This document shows positions 28,301 through 41,800 of a stretch of 64,000 nucleotides of DNA, piece by piece. The notes beneath the pieces are model-generated. The model saw nothing but the letters and a program-made list of their open reading frames with translations. It was not told the origin of the DNA and did no database searches. Within the stretch, counting starts at the first letter, position 1. Each line of letters starts with the position of its first letter. Made by a program: the position numbers and the translations under genes. The stretch is from Glandiceps talaboti (taxonomy: Eukaryota; Hemichordata; Enteropneusta; Spengelidae), in contig NC_135563.1 of assembly GCF_964340395.1 (NCBI RefSeq), forward strand, positions 3,232,922 through 3,296,921. The letters run 5' to 3'.

Positions 28301-31300
28301 CTTCACATAAACTCATGTGAGTGTCGCTCACACATATTTATAGAATGCTTTGGTTTGATTTATTTGGTCAGTTTGATTGTTAAGATGTTATGCAGCCTTC
28401 ATATACACTCACCCCCACAATGGCATGTATTTATACATGTAGGTATGTTTTGGTGTGGTGTATTTGTTTACTTTGGATTGCCCCTGTTAATAAGGTTTAA
28501 TAGTGATATTCCATGGATGTATCAATACAATAACTGCTTGGGGTTTACAATATTTAGTATACTGAAATTTAAACAATTTAAGAAACTGTGAAATCACAAA
28601 TGAGATTTTGAAATGTTTTTAAATCTATGGACATGGATGGATGTGCATTGTCATAGGTATGCTGACCTAGGGTCATGACCTTTAGTTTTAAGGTCATATT
28701 ATGTCACAGCTAACAAAACAACTTGTTACTCATTGTCCAACTGGATGGTGTTGACACAGGGACAAATTTATAAACTATTTATTTCAGTCTATTTACACGA
28801 CTATGTTATGAACAATTCTAAAGGCAAATATTACATTTGTACAAGGATGTTACTGTATATAGTAATTAGTAGAGTGTATACAACCAGACTACATGAACAC
28901 TCACTGGGTCTGACACTAGTCCAAGATTCAAGCTGTGACGGTGAATTACTGGTTCTACTGAAAACTGGGTCCAATCCAATAAGTGTTCTAAACTCATTAA
29001 CTTAAATGAACACAGATTCAAAGAGACTCTGACATTGCAAGGCTGTTTAATACAGTCCATATATATTGTCAATGTAACTATCATTGTCCAATGTAAAATA
29101 GTTATCACTTAGTTCAGTATCCTTGACTCTTTAAGATAGTTGTTTTGGATGTCAAGGTACCATATTTTGTGAAGTTAGTGTCTGAAGTTCAAGTACACCC
29201 ATATTACCTACTAACTAGTCACTTTAGTTGAGGACACTACATTATGGTATAAAAGGTAAAACCTTGTGAGTGCTGTCACCATTAGCTCAAAATATTTCAG
29301 TTCAAGGTGGTTTTTTCAAGTAAAGGAGAAGGGTATTGTTCAAGATTTTAAATGACATCCATAGAAGTGATGTCTTGCTAACTAACAAACCCGGTATTGT
29401 TTAGTTAACACAAAGACATTTGACAAAGTTAAATGAATATACCAAATTCAATTTGTGTAATGAATTTCTCTTTTCTGATGACATATTTTAGTCATATACA
29501 ACTTAACATTCAGTTATTTCAAGATTGTTTTGCTTTGTGGGGGTGAGGGTGGGTGAGGGGGGTTCTGATGGATGTAATAATCAACATATTTCAATAAATC
29601 ATAATTAGTCATGTTTCAAAGAATTCAATATTCTCCTTTCCAAATATATTCATTCATATTTTTTATTTAATCTATTCATACAAAAGTTTTTTAGCATTGC
29701 CATCAACAAAGCAAAACATTGTCCACCTGTTTATCCTAGTTCCCTTCTAATACATGTTTTGTGATTATGGAAAGGAATACACAGTAAATTGGTATAAATC
29801 AATAATGATATATATTATCATAATGAAATCCATGACTTCACTTGTCACAGAATTCATTTGTTTTTTTTTAACAATCCTATATCATGCAAAGCATCACCAT
29901 AAAATTGGTGTATGTATACAGTATAGTCTAGACACTATCCATTGGGTTTGAATCTGAAGATCAGGCTTAGAAGTTAGAGACAATTCATTACCATGTTGGC
30001 ATCCAATCTAGTACATGTACATGTATATATGTATATGTATGGATTTATACTAATTGCATACCTTTACATCTATCTCTACCAACAACAATGTACCTTTGAG
30101 GCAAATTTTACACACCACTGATGTTTCCAAATGCTTCCAGCTACACATGTACCGGTATGTACATCTATATAATTATATGGTGACTCAGAAGACAACTTAG
30201 CCTTTATAGATTTTACCAAAATAAAAAGTTTGTCTGAGGCTATATATACATGTTTTTTTTTGGACTGACAAACATGTCATAAATTTACACATTTATTGAT
30301 TTCAACGACACTTTTGATATCCCTGGGACTGGTTAGAGAGAAAATAATACTATTGATTGTTTTTGTGGACATTTATGTTACTATTATGACATCAATCATT
30401 AGCATACTCTGGGTTAAGTATTTAGAGTTGTGTGGAAATTTGTCATTCAATATTTGAACAAAATGATAGTTTATGGATTTTGATTCAAAGTCTGACTATA
30501 ACATTATGATAGACATAAGTACATGTAGTTACTGTTTGTTTGCAGGCTGGGGTACAGCAAGTAAATTTGAACAATTTGACAATGGACTCAGTCAACTGGA
30601 ACAGGTTAAAATGTAAATCAATGCTATGCTTGTAATTGTAATCATATTAGTAGTCATGTCCTGTTAATACAATATTTGTATTATAGACACTACACAAACT
30701 TTATGATTGTAATTACACTGACCAAATAAAATGAATGAAATTGCCTTGCTTTTCCCATATATGTGCCCCTTCCGACGTTTATGATTTTCCATAATTCTTG
30801 CAACCCCGGCAGACATAAAATGGAATGAAAAATAACACCTTTTTGTGGTACACCTCAGACAGTAACATAAACAAGGCCTGGTCATTTTACAACATTCAAT
30901 GAGAATACCCTTAAGGTATGCTTTTGCCTTATTTCACATCTTAACATTGAATTTGCTTGATTTTCCACTGACTTGTTTAGGTTTGATATAATATTAAAGC
31001 CAATAAGCAACTTATCTACCTAATCTAGATAGCTTTCTTTACTGTGATCATGAGCACTATGATGCCAGTGATCAATCAATCAATCATACAGATTGGCCAT
31101 ACTGTACTAGGAGATAGCACTTAGTATGCAGGTCAATGTCTGTCTCTAAATTACCACTATGACACACTAGTCTTGTGAATAACAATATGGGGTGGGTAAC
31201 CTATGTGGAATTTCCTCTTTGTTATAACAAAGGAATGATCTGTTCACAGCAGTATAAAAGGGTTCTGTGTCCTGTCTCTGCATAGTGTTCTTCCTTTATT

Positions 31301-34300
31301 AAACTATGAAATAGATTTGCATATTCATAAGGGCTCTGAGAGACAAGCTGTTCAGCACTGTTTTTCAGATCTTTGATTTTTTGTGTTTCACCTTTAAACC
31401 AACAAAACTAATCGCATACTATTTTTCTTTCCAAACTACTACACACCTAATGTAATTAAATAAAATGTTATTTTGTGACCAAATTAAGTCAGTTTTGATA
31501 AATTCATTGACTGTGACTGTGAAAAATATATGATGCATATTATTGAGATTAAAATCTGCAAACCATAGTTTCAATCTATGCATGGGTGTCTGATAACAGA
31601 AATATTTGTCTTCTACAATGTACCATTGATTAAATATGTACTGTATCAAGTATTAAAAATACTTCTATTTGTAGAAATATTTTAGGATTTTTGCAAACAA
31701 TACATCTTGGATCTGAAAATAAATGCGAGACTAAATGGATCAAAAGTATAAAATCACATAGATAGAACTATCAGATAAGTACAATTTATTTTTCAAGCAA
31801 GTACCTGCATGTGTATCACTAATATATCTCTATATCCACTAGGTTTGCAGTAAAGGACTATTTGAAGATTTTACTGTTATTTTGTGAACTGAGGCCTAGA
31901 AAAGATTGTTTGGTTCTGGATACCTAACCCCATCTAGTTTTTTCACGCCGACCCTAAACTTTTTTAGCATATTCAAGAGAGAGAAAATAAAATTGTGAAA
32001 ATTGTGAAGTCTCGCAAGAAATAGTGGATGCAGAAACTGACATCAACTTAAAAAGATAATATAAAACTGTTCTTCCAATCTGTAATGGCTGTATATTTGA
32101 TGAGAAGAAACCAATAACACAGAGACCATATGAAAACAATGGAAAACATAACAAGCTGAAGTAGACAATCACATATGAAAAAAAATATACATATGAAAAA
32201 TAAAAAATCTACCTACCCCACCTGTTCTAAATTTGAGCATAATCGGAACTACACATTTTTTTTCATTAGGCATATGTACATGTATGCATGGTCACAGAAT
32301 TGGGCTGGGTCCTTCAAAGGCTTTCTACACAGATTTCATACTTGATGCAGAATATCACAAATTCTTACATCTAAAATAACTGTGAGATTGTGAATCACTA
32401 TTTGTAACTTTAACAATTCCCCCATGTCTATATATAAAAAATACTTGTGATCAGTTATAGCGTGTGACAAATTGACAAGTCAGTTGGGGGAAAATTTACT
32501 GTATGTAATGTTTATATATGGATGCTAAGAAAGTACAGTTTCATTTTGACTTTGGGGAAATCCCTCCTAGTAATCTATTTCACAATCCAGACATTTCTCT
32601 TTACAAAACATGTTTTTAAGAAAGCGAAAGAGGTTCTCAGATTTGTCACACTTCTATATATAATATTTTGGAATTTGCAAGATTTCAAATGTTGTATGTT
32701 TCTTTCATTTTGTGCAGACAGGTGACAAAGTTGGAAAACACATATGAGAACATTTGATATACATGTACCTGTCTATCTGCCACTTAGTATAATGCCTCTC
32801 ATAGATTAGACAACTGCATACCTAGTAAGTTTTGAAAGGAAATTATATCATTTTACATTTTGTAAGTTTACTACACGATTGGCTGGTAAACAATCATATG
32901 GTGTAGGAGGAGGGGGTGCGGGGAGTGGGTGAGTGAATGCCAAAATTAAACAAGTTTATGGGAATAGTCATATGATAAATTTTAAATTTTTTAGTCATCT
33001 GGATTGTCTAAGAGGAGAGAATTATGTAGACTATCTAGATTTAACTCAAGAGTCAAGTACAGTTTAATTTCTAACAATTATCACTTTAGTGGTATGAGTT
33101 CACCTTCGTATCATCTCCTGTGGTGACTAAAGGAAAGTCTAGGGGAATTAAATTGTATATGTCAAGTCTATACATTTCATAATGTACAATGTCATTTTTG
33201 CTAAGATATGATCATCATCACATGATCACATGCAATGTTTGGATAATGTTGGTTGACCTCAATTTCTACAATACACAAAAATGTAGAATATTTCATGTAA
33301 AAGATTTCAATCCATGTAAAGAGTTGTATTTTTGTAATAAGCCCAATAAAAATGTTATTAAATACAAAAAAAATACAGACACGATATGATTACTTGTAAT
33401 ATGTGGGTAGGGGTTAACTTGTCTTCCTACAGTACATTGTACAGTACAATACATAATTTCATTTGTGCTAAAATAAACACATGATCAATTGTGATGTCAT
33501 GTGAATAGTGTTGGCCTACATTTCTACAATATTTTACCCAAAAAAAATCTCATTTTTGCTAAAATATGTACATAATCACTTGCAATATTTGGTTAGTGGT
33601 GGCCTACATTTCTAGTATAGTATGTTAATATACTATTTCATTTTTGCTACTATATATGACCACTTGTGATATTTGGTTAGTGTTGTCTTGCATTTCTACA
33701 GTATAGAACAATAAAAATTTTCATTTGTATTAAATTACACACATGATTATTTGTGAGATTTTTAAGCATTATTGAATCATTAATGCTGGCTTTGAGTCCA
33801 AGGTTTTATACCAGTGTGATATTTTAACTGGAATGTTACAATTCACATATTTTCCCCTTTCACGGCTACCACATCCTAGCTTTAAACAGAATAATATCAA
33901 ACTCCAGCTTGATAAACAACATAATACAATGCATCATTAGATACTACTTAGTCATTGAGCAATTAATAATGTAAGAACAGAAGATATTATTGAAAATTAT
34001 AAACACCAAATTTCACCCTAATGACATGGTATTCTTATTTCATGAAAATAATTATGTTATACAATATTACAGAGTTAGTGGTATGAGTCACAGCATTTAA
34101 TAGATTACACCTACATTTATAATACTACATGCAAACCCAGTCTATGGACACATATGACCTAGTAGTTTCCTATATATAGATATACAAACCCAGTCTATGG
34201 ACACATATGACCTAGTAGTTTCCTATATATAGGTATACAAACCCAGTCTATGGACACATATGACCTAGTAGTTTCCTATATATAGGTATACAAACCCAGT

Positions 34301-37300
34301 CTATGGACACATATGACCTAGTAGTTTCCTATATATAGGTATACAAACCCAGTCTATGGACACATATGACCTAGTAGTTTCCTATATATAGGTATACAAA
34401 CCCAGTCTATGGACACATATGACCTAGTAGTTTCCTATATATAGGTATACAAACCCAGTCTATGGACACATATGGCCTAGTAGTTTCCTATATATAGGTA
34501 TACAAACCCAGTCTATGGACACATATGACCTAGTAGTTTCCTATATATAGGTATACAAACCCAGTCTATGGACACATATGACCTAGTAGTTTCCTATATA
34601 TAGGTATACAAACCCAGTCTATGGACACATATGACCTAGTAGTTGCCTATATATAGGTATACAAACCCAGTCTATGGACACATATGACCTAGTAGTTTCC
34701 TATATATAGGTATACAAACCCAGTCTATGGACACATATGACCTAGTAGTTTCCTATTATAGGTATACAGACTGCAGTATATTGTATGTTGTACTTTGCTG
34801 CCACAAGAATAATAATTTGAATGTTTTTATTAAAGTCTGGTCTCAAAACTCATCTTTTCTAGAAAGTTCATATTGTGCAAAGCAGCTACTCATTTTTTTT
34901 TAACATGATATTTTGAGTAAATAATTTTTAGCATTTTTAAATTGGTACAGTCCTGTTCATTTTTAAATTGGTACAGTCCTGTTCATTTTTAAATTGGTAC
35001 AGTCCTGTTCATTTTTAAATTGGTACAGTCCTGTTCATTTTTAAATTGGTACAGTCCTGTTCATTTTTAAATTGGTACAGTCCTGTTCATTTTTAAATTG
35101 GTACAGTCCTGTTCATTTTTTCTCACATTTTTGGGTTCTGATTTTAGTGATTTTTACTGTACTCCTTTTTTTTTTTACATATGATTTATGATTGGGTTAT
35201 ACACCACCTTGAGATGTCTTTTTACATGGAAGGTGTTTTTTTAAGAAATAAATATTACAATTATTATGTAATATTATTCAATTATTATTACTTTTTCATG
35301 AATACAAAACAGTCAAAAATATGTACAACTGATGTATTGGTTTTCTATTCATGTCTTCAGTTATATAACTTGCACTATAATTCAGAATCATTAGTTTTGC
35401 TCTAACCTAGGATCAAATCATGTTATAAAATTCACATCCTAGTCTGTGACCGTTGACTTACAGAAAACTATACACAGAACTAGGATAAGGGTAAACTAGT
35501 TAATAAATTTAAACTGGCCATATGGGTGACAAATGGGGCATTTATTTTGGAGTTTTAATTCATAAAACAACTCTACTTTGTTTATGTACTTAGAAACAAT
35601 GTGAAACAACATATACAAAATCTATTGTTTGTAACACAATAAATTGTAAAAAAAAAAATTTAAAATATGTAAAATGTTTGTTGTTGTACATACAATAACA
35701 AAAATTTCTACACACTTTTTTTTTATCTTTTTATAATTGTATGAAGTTACAAACAAGGACATGGCCATATGCTGTTTCACATTGTTTAGGAAAATACACC
35801 AGAATTAAAAATCCAAAATAAATACCCCATTTGTCAACAATATGGTCACTTTAACGGTTGATAAAAACTGCCATACCCTAAATTTTAACTTATAATATAA
35901 CATATAATTTTTTTAAATATTCAAGTTACCGGGTATATTAACATGCAAGATGTTCACTTTTCGTAATCAAGTTTGTAACATTATATTGTAAGCTTTGCAT
36001 ACATGTAAGTATTAAGGAAATTCTAATCATCCAAATGGGTACACTATGACCACATTGCAACTGCCTGTCCAACATAAACACACATATACAATGGTATATA
36101 TACACACATACAACGAACTTGAAAATAATGAAGTCTAACATTGTCCCCTGCTATTACTGGGAGTTCAAAGTTACTATAACAGTTCACAAATTGATGCAAA
36201 TCCAAAATTTGAAACACCGGTACACCCCTAATAATGGTGATGAGACATCAGCAAAACATCAGCCAAAATTTGGGATTCGTTTCCAAGAAATCATTTGACT
36301 TAGTCAGACTATGTGAGTAGAAATCATTTGACTTAGTCAGACTATGTGAGTAGAAATCATTTGACTTAGTCAGGCTATGTGAGTAGAAATCATTTGACTT
36401 AGTCAGGCTATGTGAGTAGAAATCATTTGACTTAGTCAGACTATGTGAGTAGAAATCATTTGACTTAGTCAGACTATGTGAGTAGAAATCATTTGACTTA
36501 GTCAGACTATGTGAGTAGAAATCATTTGACTTAGTCAGACTATGTGAGTAGAAATCATTTGACTTAGTCAGACTATGTGAGTAGAAATCATTTGACTTAG
36601 TCAGACTATGTGAGTAGAAATCATTTGACTTAGTCAGACTATGTGAGTAGAAATCATTTGACTTAGTCAGACTATGTGAGTAGAAATCATTTGACTTAGT
36701 CAGACTATGTGAGTAGAAATCATTTGACTTAGTCAGACTATGTGAGTAGAAATCATTTGACTTAGTCAGACTATGTGAGTAGAAATCATTTGACTTAGTC
36801 AGACTATGTGAGTAGAAATCATTTGACTTAGTCAGACTATGTGAGTAGAAATCATTTGACTTAGTCAGACTATGTGAGTAGAAATCATTTGACTTAGTCA
36901 GACTATGTGAGTAGAAATCATTTGACTTAGTCAGACTGTGAGTAGAAATCATTTGACTTAGTCAGACTATGTGAGTAGAAATCATTTGACTTAGTCAGAC
37001 TATGTGAGTAGAAATCATTTGACTTAGTCAGACTATGTGAGTAGAAATCATTTGACTTAGTCAGACTATGTGAGTAGAAATTTTGATTATAAAGTAAAGA
37101 ACCAAGTTGTTTGTACTAAAATATGGTCCTACAATGAAAGATCACACTGTTACTGTGACAACATTGTACCTAAATTAAAGTAAAATTCACTAACTAGTAG
37201 TGAGAATAAGTGGATAGAATACATGTAAGTGCAACATCACACTGTTTTTTCCCTAGTTCTTAATGATACATTTCCTCAGACCACACCCAGACACCTGGCA

Positions 37301-38693
37301 GGTTGCTTTCCTTGTACGAATATTATTCACTGCTGCCTTCAGTAGGTAAAGCTGGCAAGATCCTTATGCTGGATAAATAATTGTTACATTAAAGTCCAAT
37401 AAATGACCGTGCATGTTATTAATTAAAACAAAACTAATATCAAGTTCTCATTTTCTGTTCTACAAATTCAGAAAAGCATCGATATGATATGATACTACAT
37501 TACATAATTAGCATAACTGACAGACATACACATGTATATATAGCAGTACAATCAACTACTGAATCATGACTCATTGCATCTCTACTAAGCTCACACATAA
37601 TACCTGTGCCTTCCGTACACTGCACAGGTGGAGTGTATTAAATGCATGACTTGTGTAACCTTAAAAGTGAAAGCAACACCTGCATGACTCAGTGATAAGT
37701 ATTTCTTAAAGGGGGCAGAGTATGGTGGAGTGAGGTGTATTTCTTTATCAGGGGCAGAGTACGGTGGAATGAGGTGTATTTCTTTATCAGGGGCAGAGTA
37801 TGGTGGAGTGATATGTATTTCTTAATCCAGGGCACAGTATGGTGGAGTGATGTGTATTTCTTTATCAGGGATGGGGCAGAGGTGTAAGGGGGTTAAGGAT
37901 AATATACCAGTAATACGCTATATACCATTTCATGAAATGTCTGCAGCATAGTGGGCAACTGATGTTGGACAATGGAAATCAAACATACGTTAGTCAAATC
38001 ATGTCCACATACCTGACTAATCATTACCCCTGTCTACTTAACATAGTAATAGATGTACTATTCTCTAATTAATGTACTTTTTCTTCTTTCAACAGGAAAA
38101 TACTAGTGACATAAGGGGTTTTTGTAACTACTTGTCATTAACTCAGACAGACAAGACCTCTTATGTCACTCATATTTTTCTGATCTGCACCACAAAAGTG
38201 GAATCAATGTTCCTAATTAGTGCAAGACTCACCCGATGTATTCTGAGATGAACTTGAATCCCCATTGACAGGAATAGCAGCAAAGCCAGCATTTAGTTCT
38301 TTCTCTGAATTAGAAAGTAATATACTGATTAAACAACAAACAGTCTTGATAGAGAATGAGTTATCTTGCAGGGGTCAAATTTTTTACTTTGAATACAGTT
38401 TTGCCTAATTGCATTGTGACATATTTAGCTAAAACGTGTAGGTCATTAGTCTTATGAGAGTTCTTTACCTACTTTCCTTTACTAGAATGAAGCATGCATA
38501 AAACAAGTAAACCATATCTGTCTGCTAAAGTCTAATAGGGTAAGGCCCTTACACAATTCTATACTAAATCTTTGATGTAACACATGTCAACCACTATATA
38601 AGTTGAATGTGCTGTAATATTATCAGCCATCAGTAAGTAAGCTCTATAGCCCTAGGCTGGTGTATTTCTGTGTACGTTGTGTAAGTGTTTGTT

Positions 38694-38736
<43 letters not shown>

Positions 38737-38836
38737 CTGTGTCTGTACGTACAATGTATGTATGTATGTATGTATGTATGTATGTATGTATGTATGTATG
38801 TATCATATGTATGTATATGTATGTATGTGTGTGTGG

Positions 38837-38881
<45 letters not shown>

Positions 38882-41800
38882 TTAACAGAGAGAAGAATGA
38901 CTACCTTCCTTTTCTGTGTACCATTCAAGCACACAAATTTGTTAAATTTCAGTGTTGTATGGCTTTCAGGAAGGATATACAGATAGTTTTATACATGTAT
39001 AGATTATGATTGTGTGAATGTGAACAACAGATCATTGTGTGCTTTTTTGGTACATAGAGATATGTAAAATGTACCCTAGTTCCTTTGACATTTTACATGT
39101 ACCTGTGTTCACACAAGCACTACATCTAACATATAGGAAATTATAAATTCAAGTATTACAAGAATTCCACCTCTTTGTGTCAAGAGTTTTAAAACTTTTG
39201 GTCTCGGAAAACATTGAATTGTCAATATTTCATTCAGATAAACTCCGTACCTGCAGTTATCTCATCTTTACTATCAATATCATTACCATCACTTTCAAGA
39301 CCAATAATCTGATGATAAAGATGTGGTGAGTCTTCCTTCAAAGCTTTCAATAATTCAGAAAACCATGTTGGTCCACGTTTTACAAGTCTGCACAGCAATG
39401 TGTTTGCTCCTCTTTTGGGCCCATCATTCCTTTCACAATCATTGCGAATTGTGTGTCTGTCTTCGTCTGTCAAACAGGTTATCTTCTGACAGAGAGTCTT
39501 AGCATCCATATCATTGCCTAAGTCGGGTGCTAGGACAATAAGTAGCTGCTTCTGTGGCAGCAATTCTTCAACATTTTCATCACCACGTAATAACCTGGCT
39601 AAATGGTCACAACCTGTAAGAACAACCATGTGATTAAAAGTGATTGCAAAGTCCTGGAAAAAAACCAAAATTGAACAAAAATTCTGAGACTTTGTGTGTC
39701 CCTAAAAAAAGTTTTCAATGATATGCACCTGAAAATTTGTTGCAATATTACAATCTTCAACTCGTTCCCAAAGACTACGGGGCCTAGAGCAATGCATTAT
39801 ATTATACCAATTACCATAACCACAAAACGGACACTTTAGTCACAACTTTAACTTAGCTTTGGGGTCCTTTTTTCAGAGAAATTAGACTAATATTGGACTT
39901 TAGTGAGAATTTCTGTCAATAGTTTGTTAGAAACCCTTAGAAAGTGGCTCTGCTACAACCATTTTCACATGTCTGTTGTTGAAATTTAAAAAATGTTTCG
40001 CTGTGGATTACGCTCACCATGGAGGTAGAAACACAGTCCTTCCCTAGGCCCTCTATGCATTTAGTAAGCATCATAGTGGCAAGTTTGTATTTCTTCAAAT
40101 CTATTTCAAAATTATTTCTTTCAGCAAATACGCCGCCAGACACCGGGTGTATATTAGTCATTGTGGTGATGTACCACAGACACACTGTCACAAGGAAGTT
40201 CAACCCTGTACCATAGTTTTACATCCAATCGTAAATGTTACGTGCCACATTCGATTTGCCAAATCGTACACATGGATGTGTGTACTCCGTACATGTAGTC
40301 TGTGGGAACACACACACCAGTCTGTATTTTGTAAATGGAAAGAAAAACCTACATCTGCTATACATTAATGACCTGCCACAATTGATTAATTCCAAAATTC
40401 GTTTATTTGCAGATGATTATTTGATATATCACACTATTCATAGCCAAAATGATCATAAAATTCTCCAGGATGACTTACGTCAACTCGAAAGTTGGCAAAG
40501 ACTAAATGGCTAATGCAATTTAATCCATCCAAATGCTCAGTTATCAGAATGACCAGTCCAAGACTCAAACCAAAGACTTTCGATTACATGTTATGTAACC
40601 AGAAATTACACCTGTTGATTCAAACCCATTCCTTTGCGTAGAGCTTTCTTAATATCGACAACACAGTGAAGAAAGCAAATTCTGTCATGGGCCTTGTGAA
40701 AAGAAATCTCCACTTTGCGCCAAAGAAACCAAAGTTCTTGCTTATCAATCAATTGTAGGTACGACCAACACTTGAATATGCTGCTTCAATATGGGATCCA
40801 TACATACAAAAGAACATAACAAAGATGGAGAAAGTACAACGGTCTGCAGCCAGATTCGTTTGTGGTGATTATAATCGACATAGCAGTGTAACAACTATGC
40901 TTGAAAATCATACATTACAAACCCGTAGAAAAGCGGCTAGACTTACGATTCTATACAAAATCAGAAAAGATGATCTGTACGCGTGTCAAAAGTCAATGCA
41001 CAAACGTCTCTCACCACTCTCAGTGAGAAACGTTTGTCTACACGACTCCATCCAGCTAGATATAAACACCTTGATTCAAAAACTGAAATTGTCAAGAACT
41101 CATTTTTTTACCAGAACAATTGGAATGCACTACCCTCTTCTGTCATCGAATCGCCTTCGACATCACCATTCAAGACAAGACTTAGAGATATCTTAACCTT
41201 TGCCCCCCCCCCCCTCCAGCTAGATATAAACACCTTGATTCAAAAACTGAAATTGTCAAGAACTCATTTTTTTACCAGAACAATTGGAATGCACTACCCT
41301 CTTCTGTCATCGAATCGCCTTCGACATCACCATTCAAGACAAGACTTAGAGATATCTTAACCTTTGCCCCCCCCCCCCCCCCCCCCCCCCCCCGGCGTGT
41401 TACTCGTAAAAGGAGGCGGTGTGTCAATTATTTATCCAAAACCTACCGTCAGAATGTTCCAACACTTTTAGAAATTCAGCAAACATTCCCGGTACTTCGC
41501 TTTCGATGACCATACGCACCAGTAATTCTGCAGCCTTTTCCTGTGACTCCCGGTCTTCTACCTTTCGAATGTGTTCTTTTTCACTCCCTGTTATTCCCAC
41601 AGTGAATCGATCGAGAATTTGAGATGGTGTCAAGTCGCGTACAAGTCGTTCAGCGAAAAGTTCAAGTAACCCCTTCTGTTGATCCGTATCGCTTTGTACA
41701 ACCATCCTGATAGCGGTTATGAGTTCGTGTGAGTGGTATCGTTGCAATTCTTCAACATTTTCATCACCACGTAATAACCTGGCTAAATGGTCACAACCTG

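Larger units (their letters stand above)
39561..41744. repeat. Tandem segmental duplication, copy 1 (about 2.2 kb)
   Basis: This is nearly identical to 41745–43935, at an offset of 2184 bp on the left side of the poly-C tracts and 2191 bp on the right. The only differences I noticed by eye are in poly-C length (12 versus 11, and 27 versus 35 C). In gene orientation the unit runs from the 5' UTR of RLR exon 1 through CARD1 and intron 1 into exon 2. The junction at 41744/41745 shares 2 bp (GC) with both parent ends, compatible with microhomology-mediated joining. Confidence 0.95.

Noticed and set aside
36248-36952. 234-codon minus-strand open frame with an 11-residue repeat, in the RLR sense direction
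   Set aside because: It exists only because the minisatellite unit is 33 bp without a stop. No splice signals with fitting phase and no family.
38660-38986. Cys/Val-rich open frames
   Set aside because: Translations of GT and TATG microsatellites.
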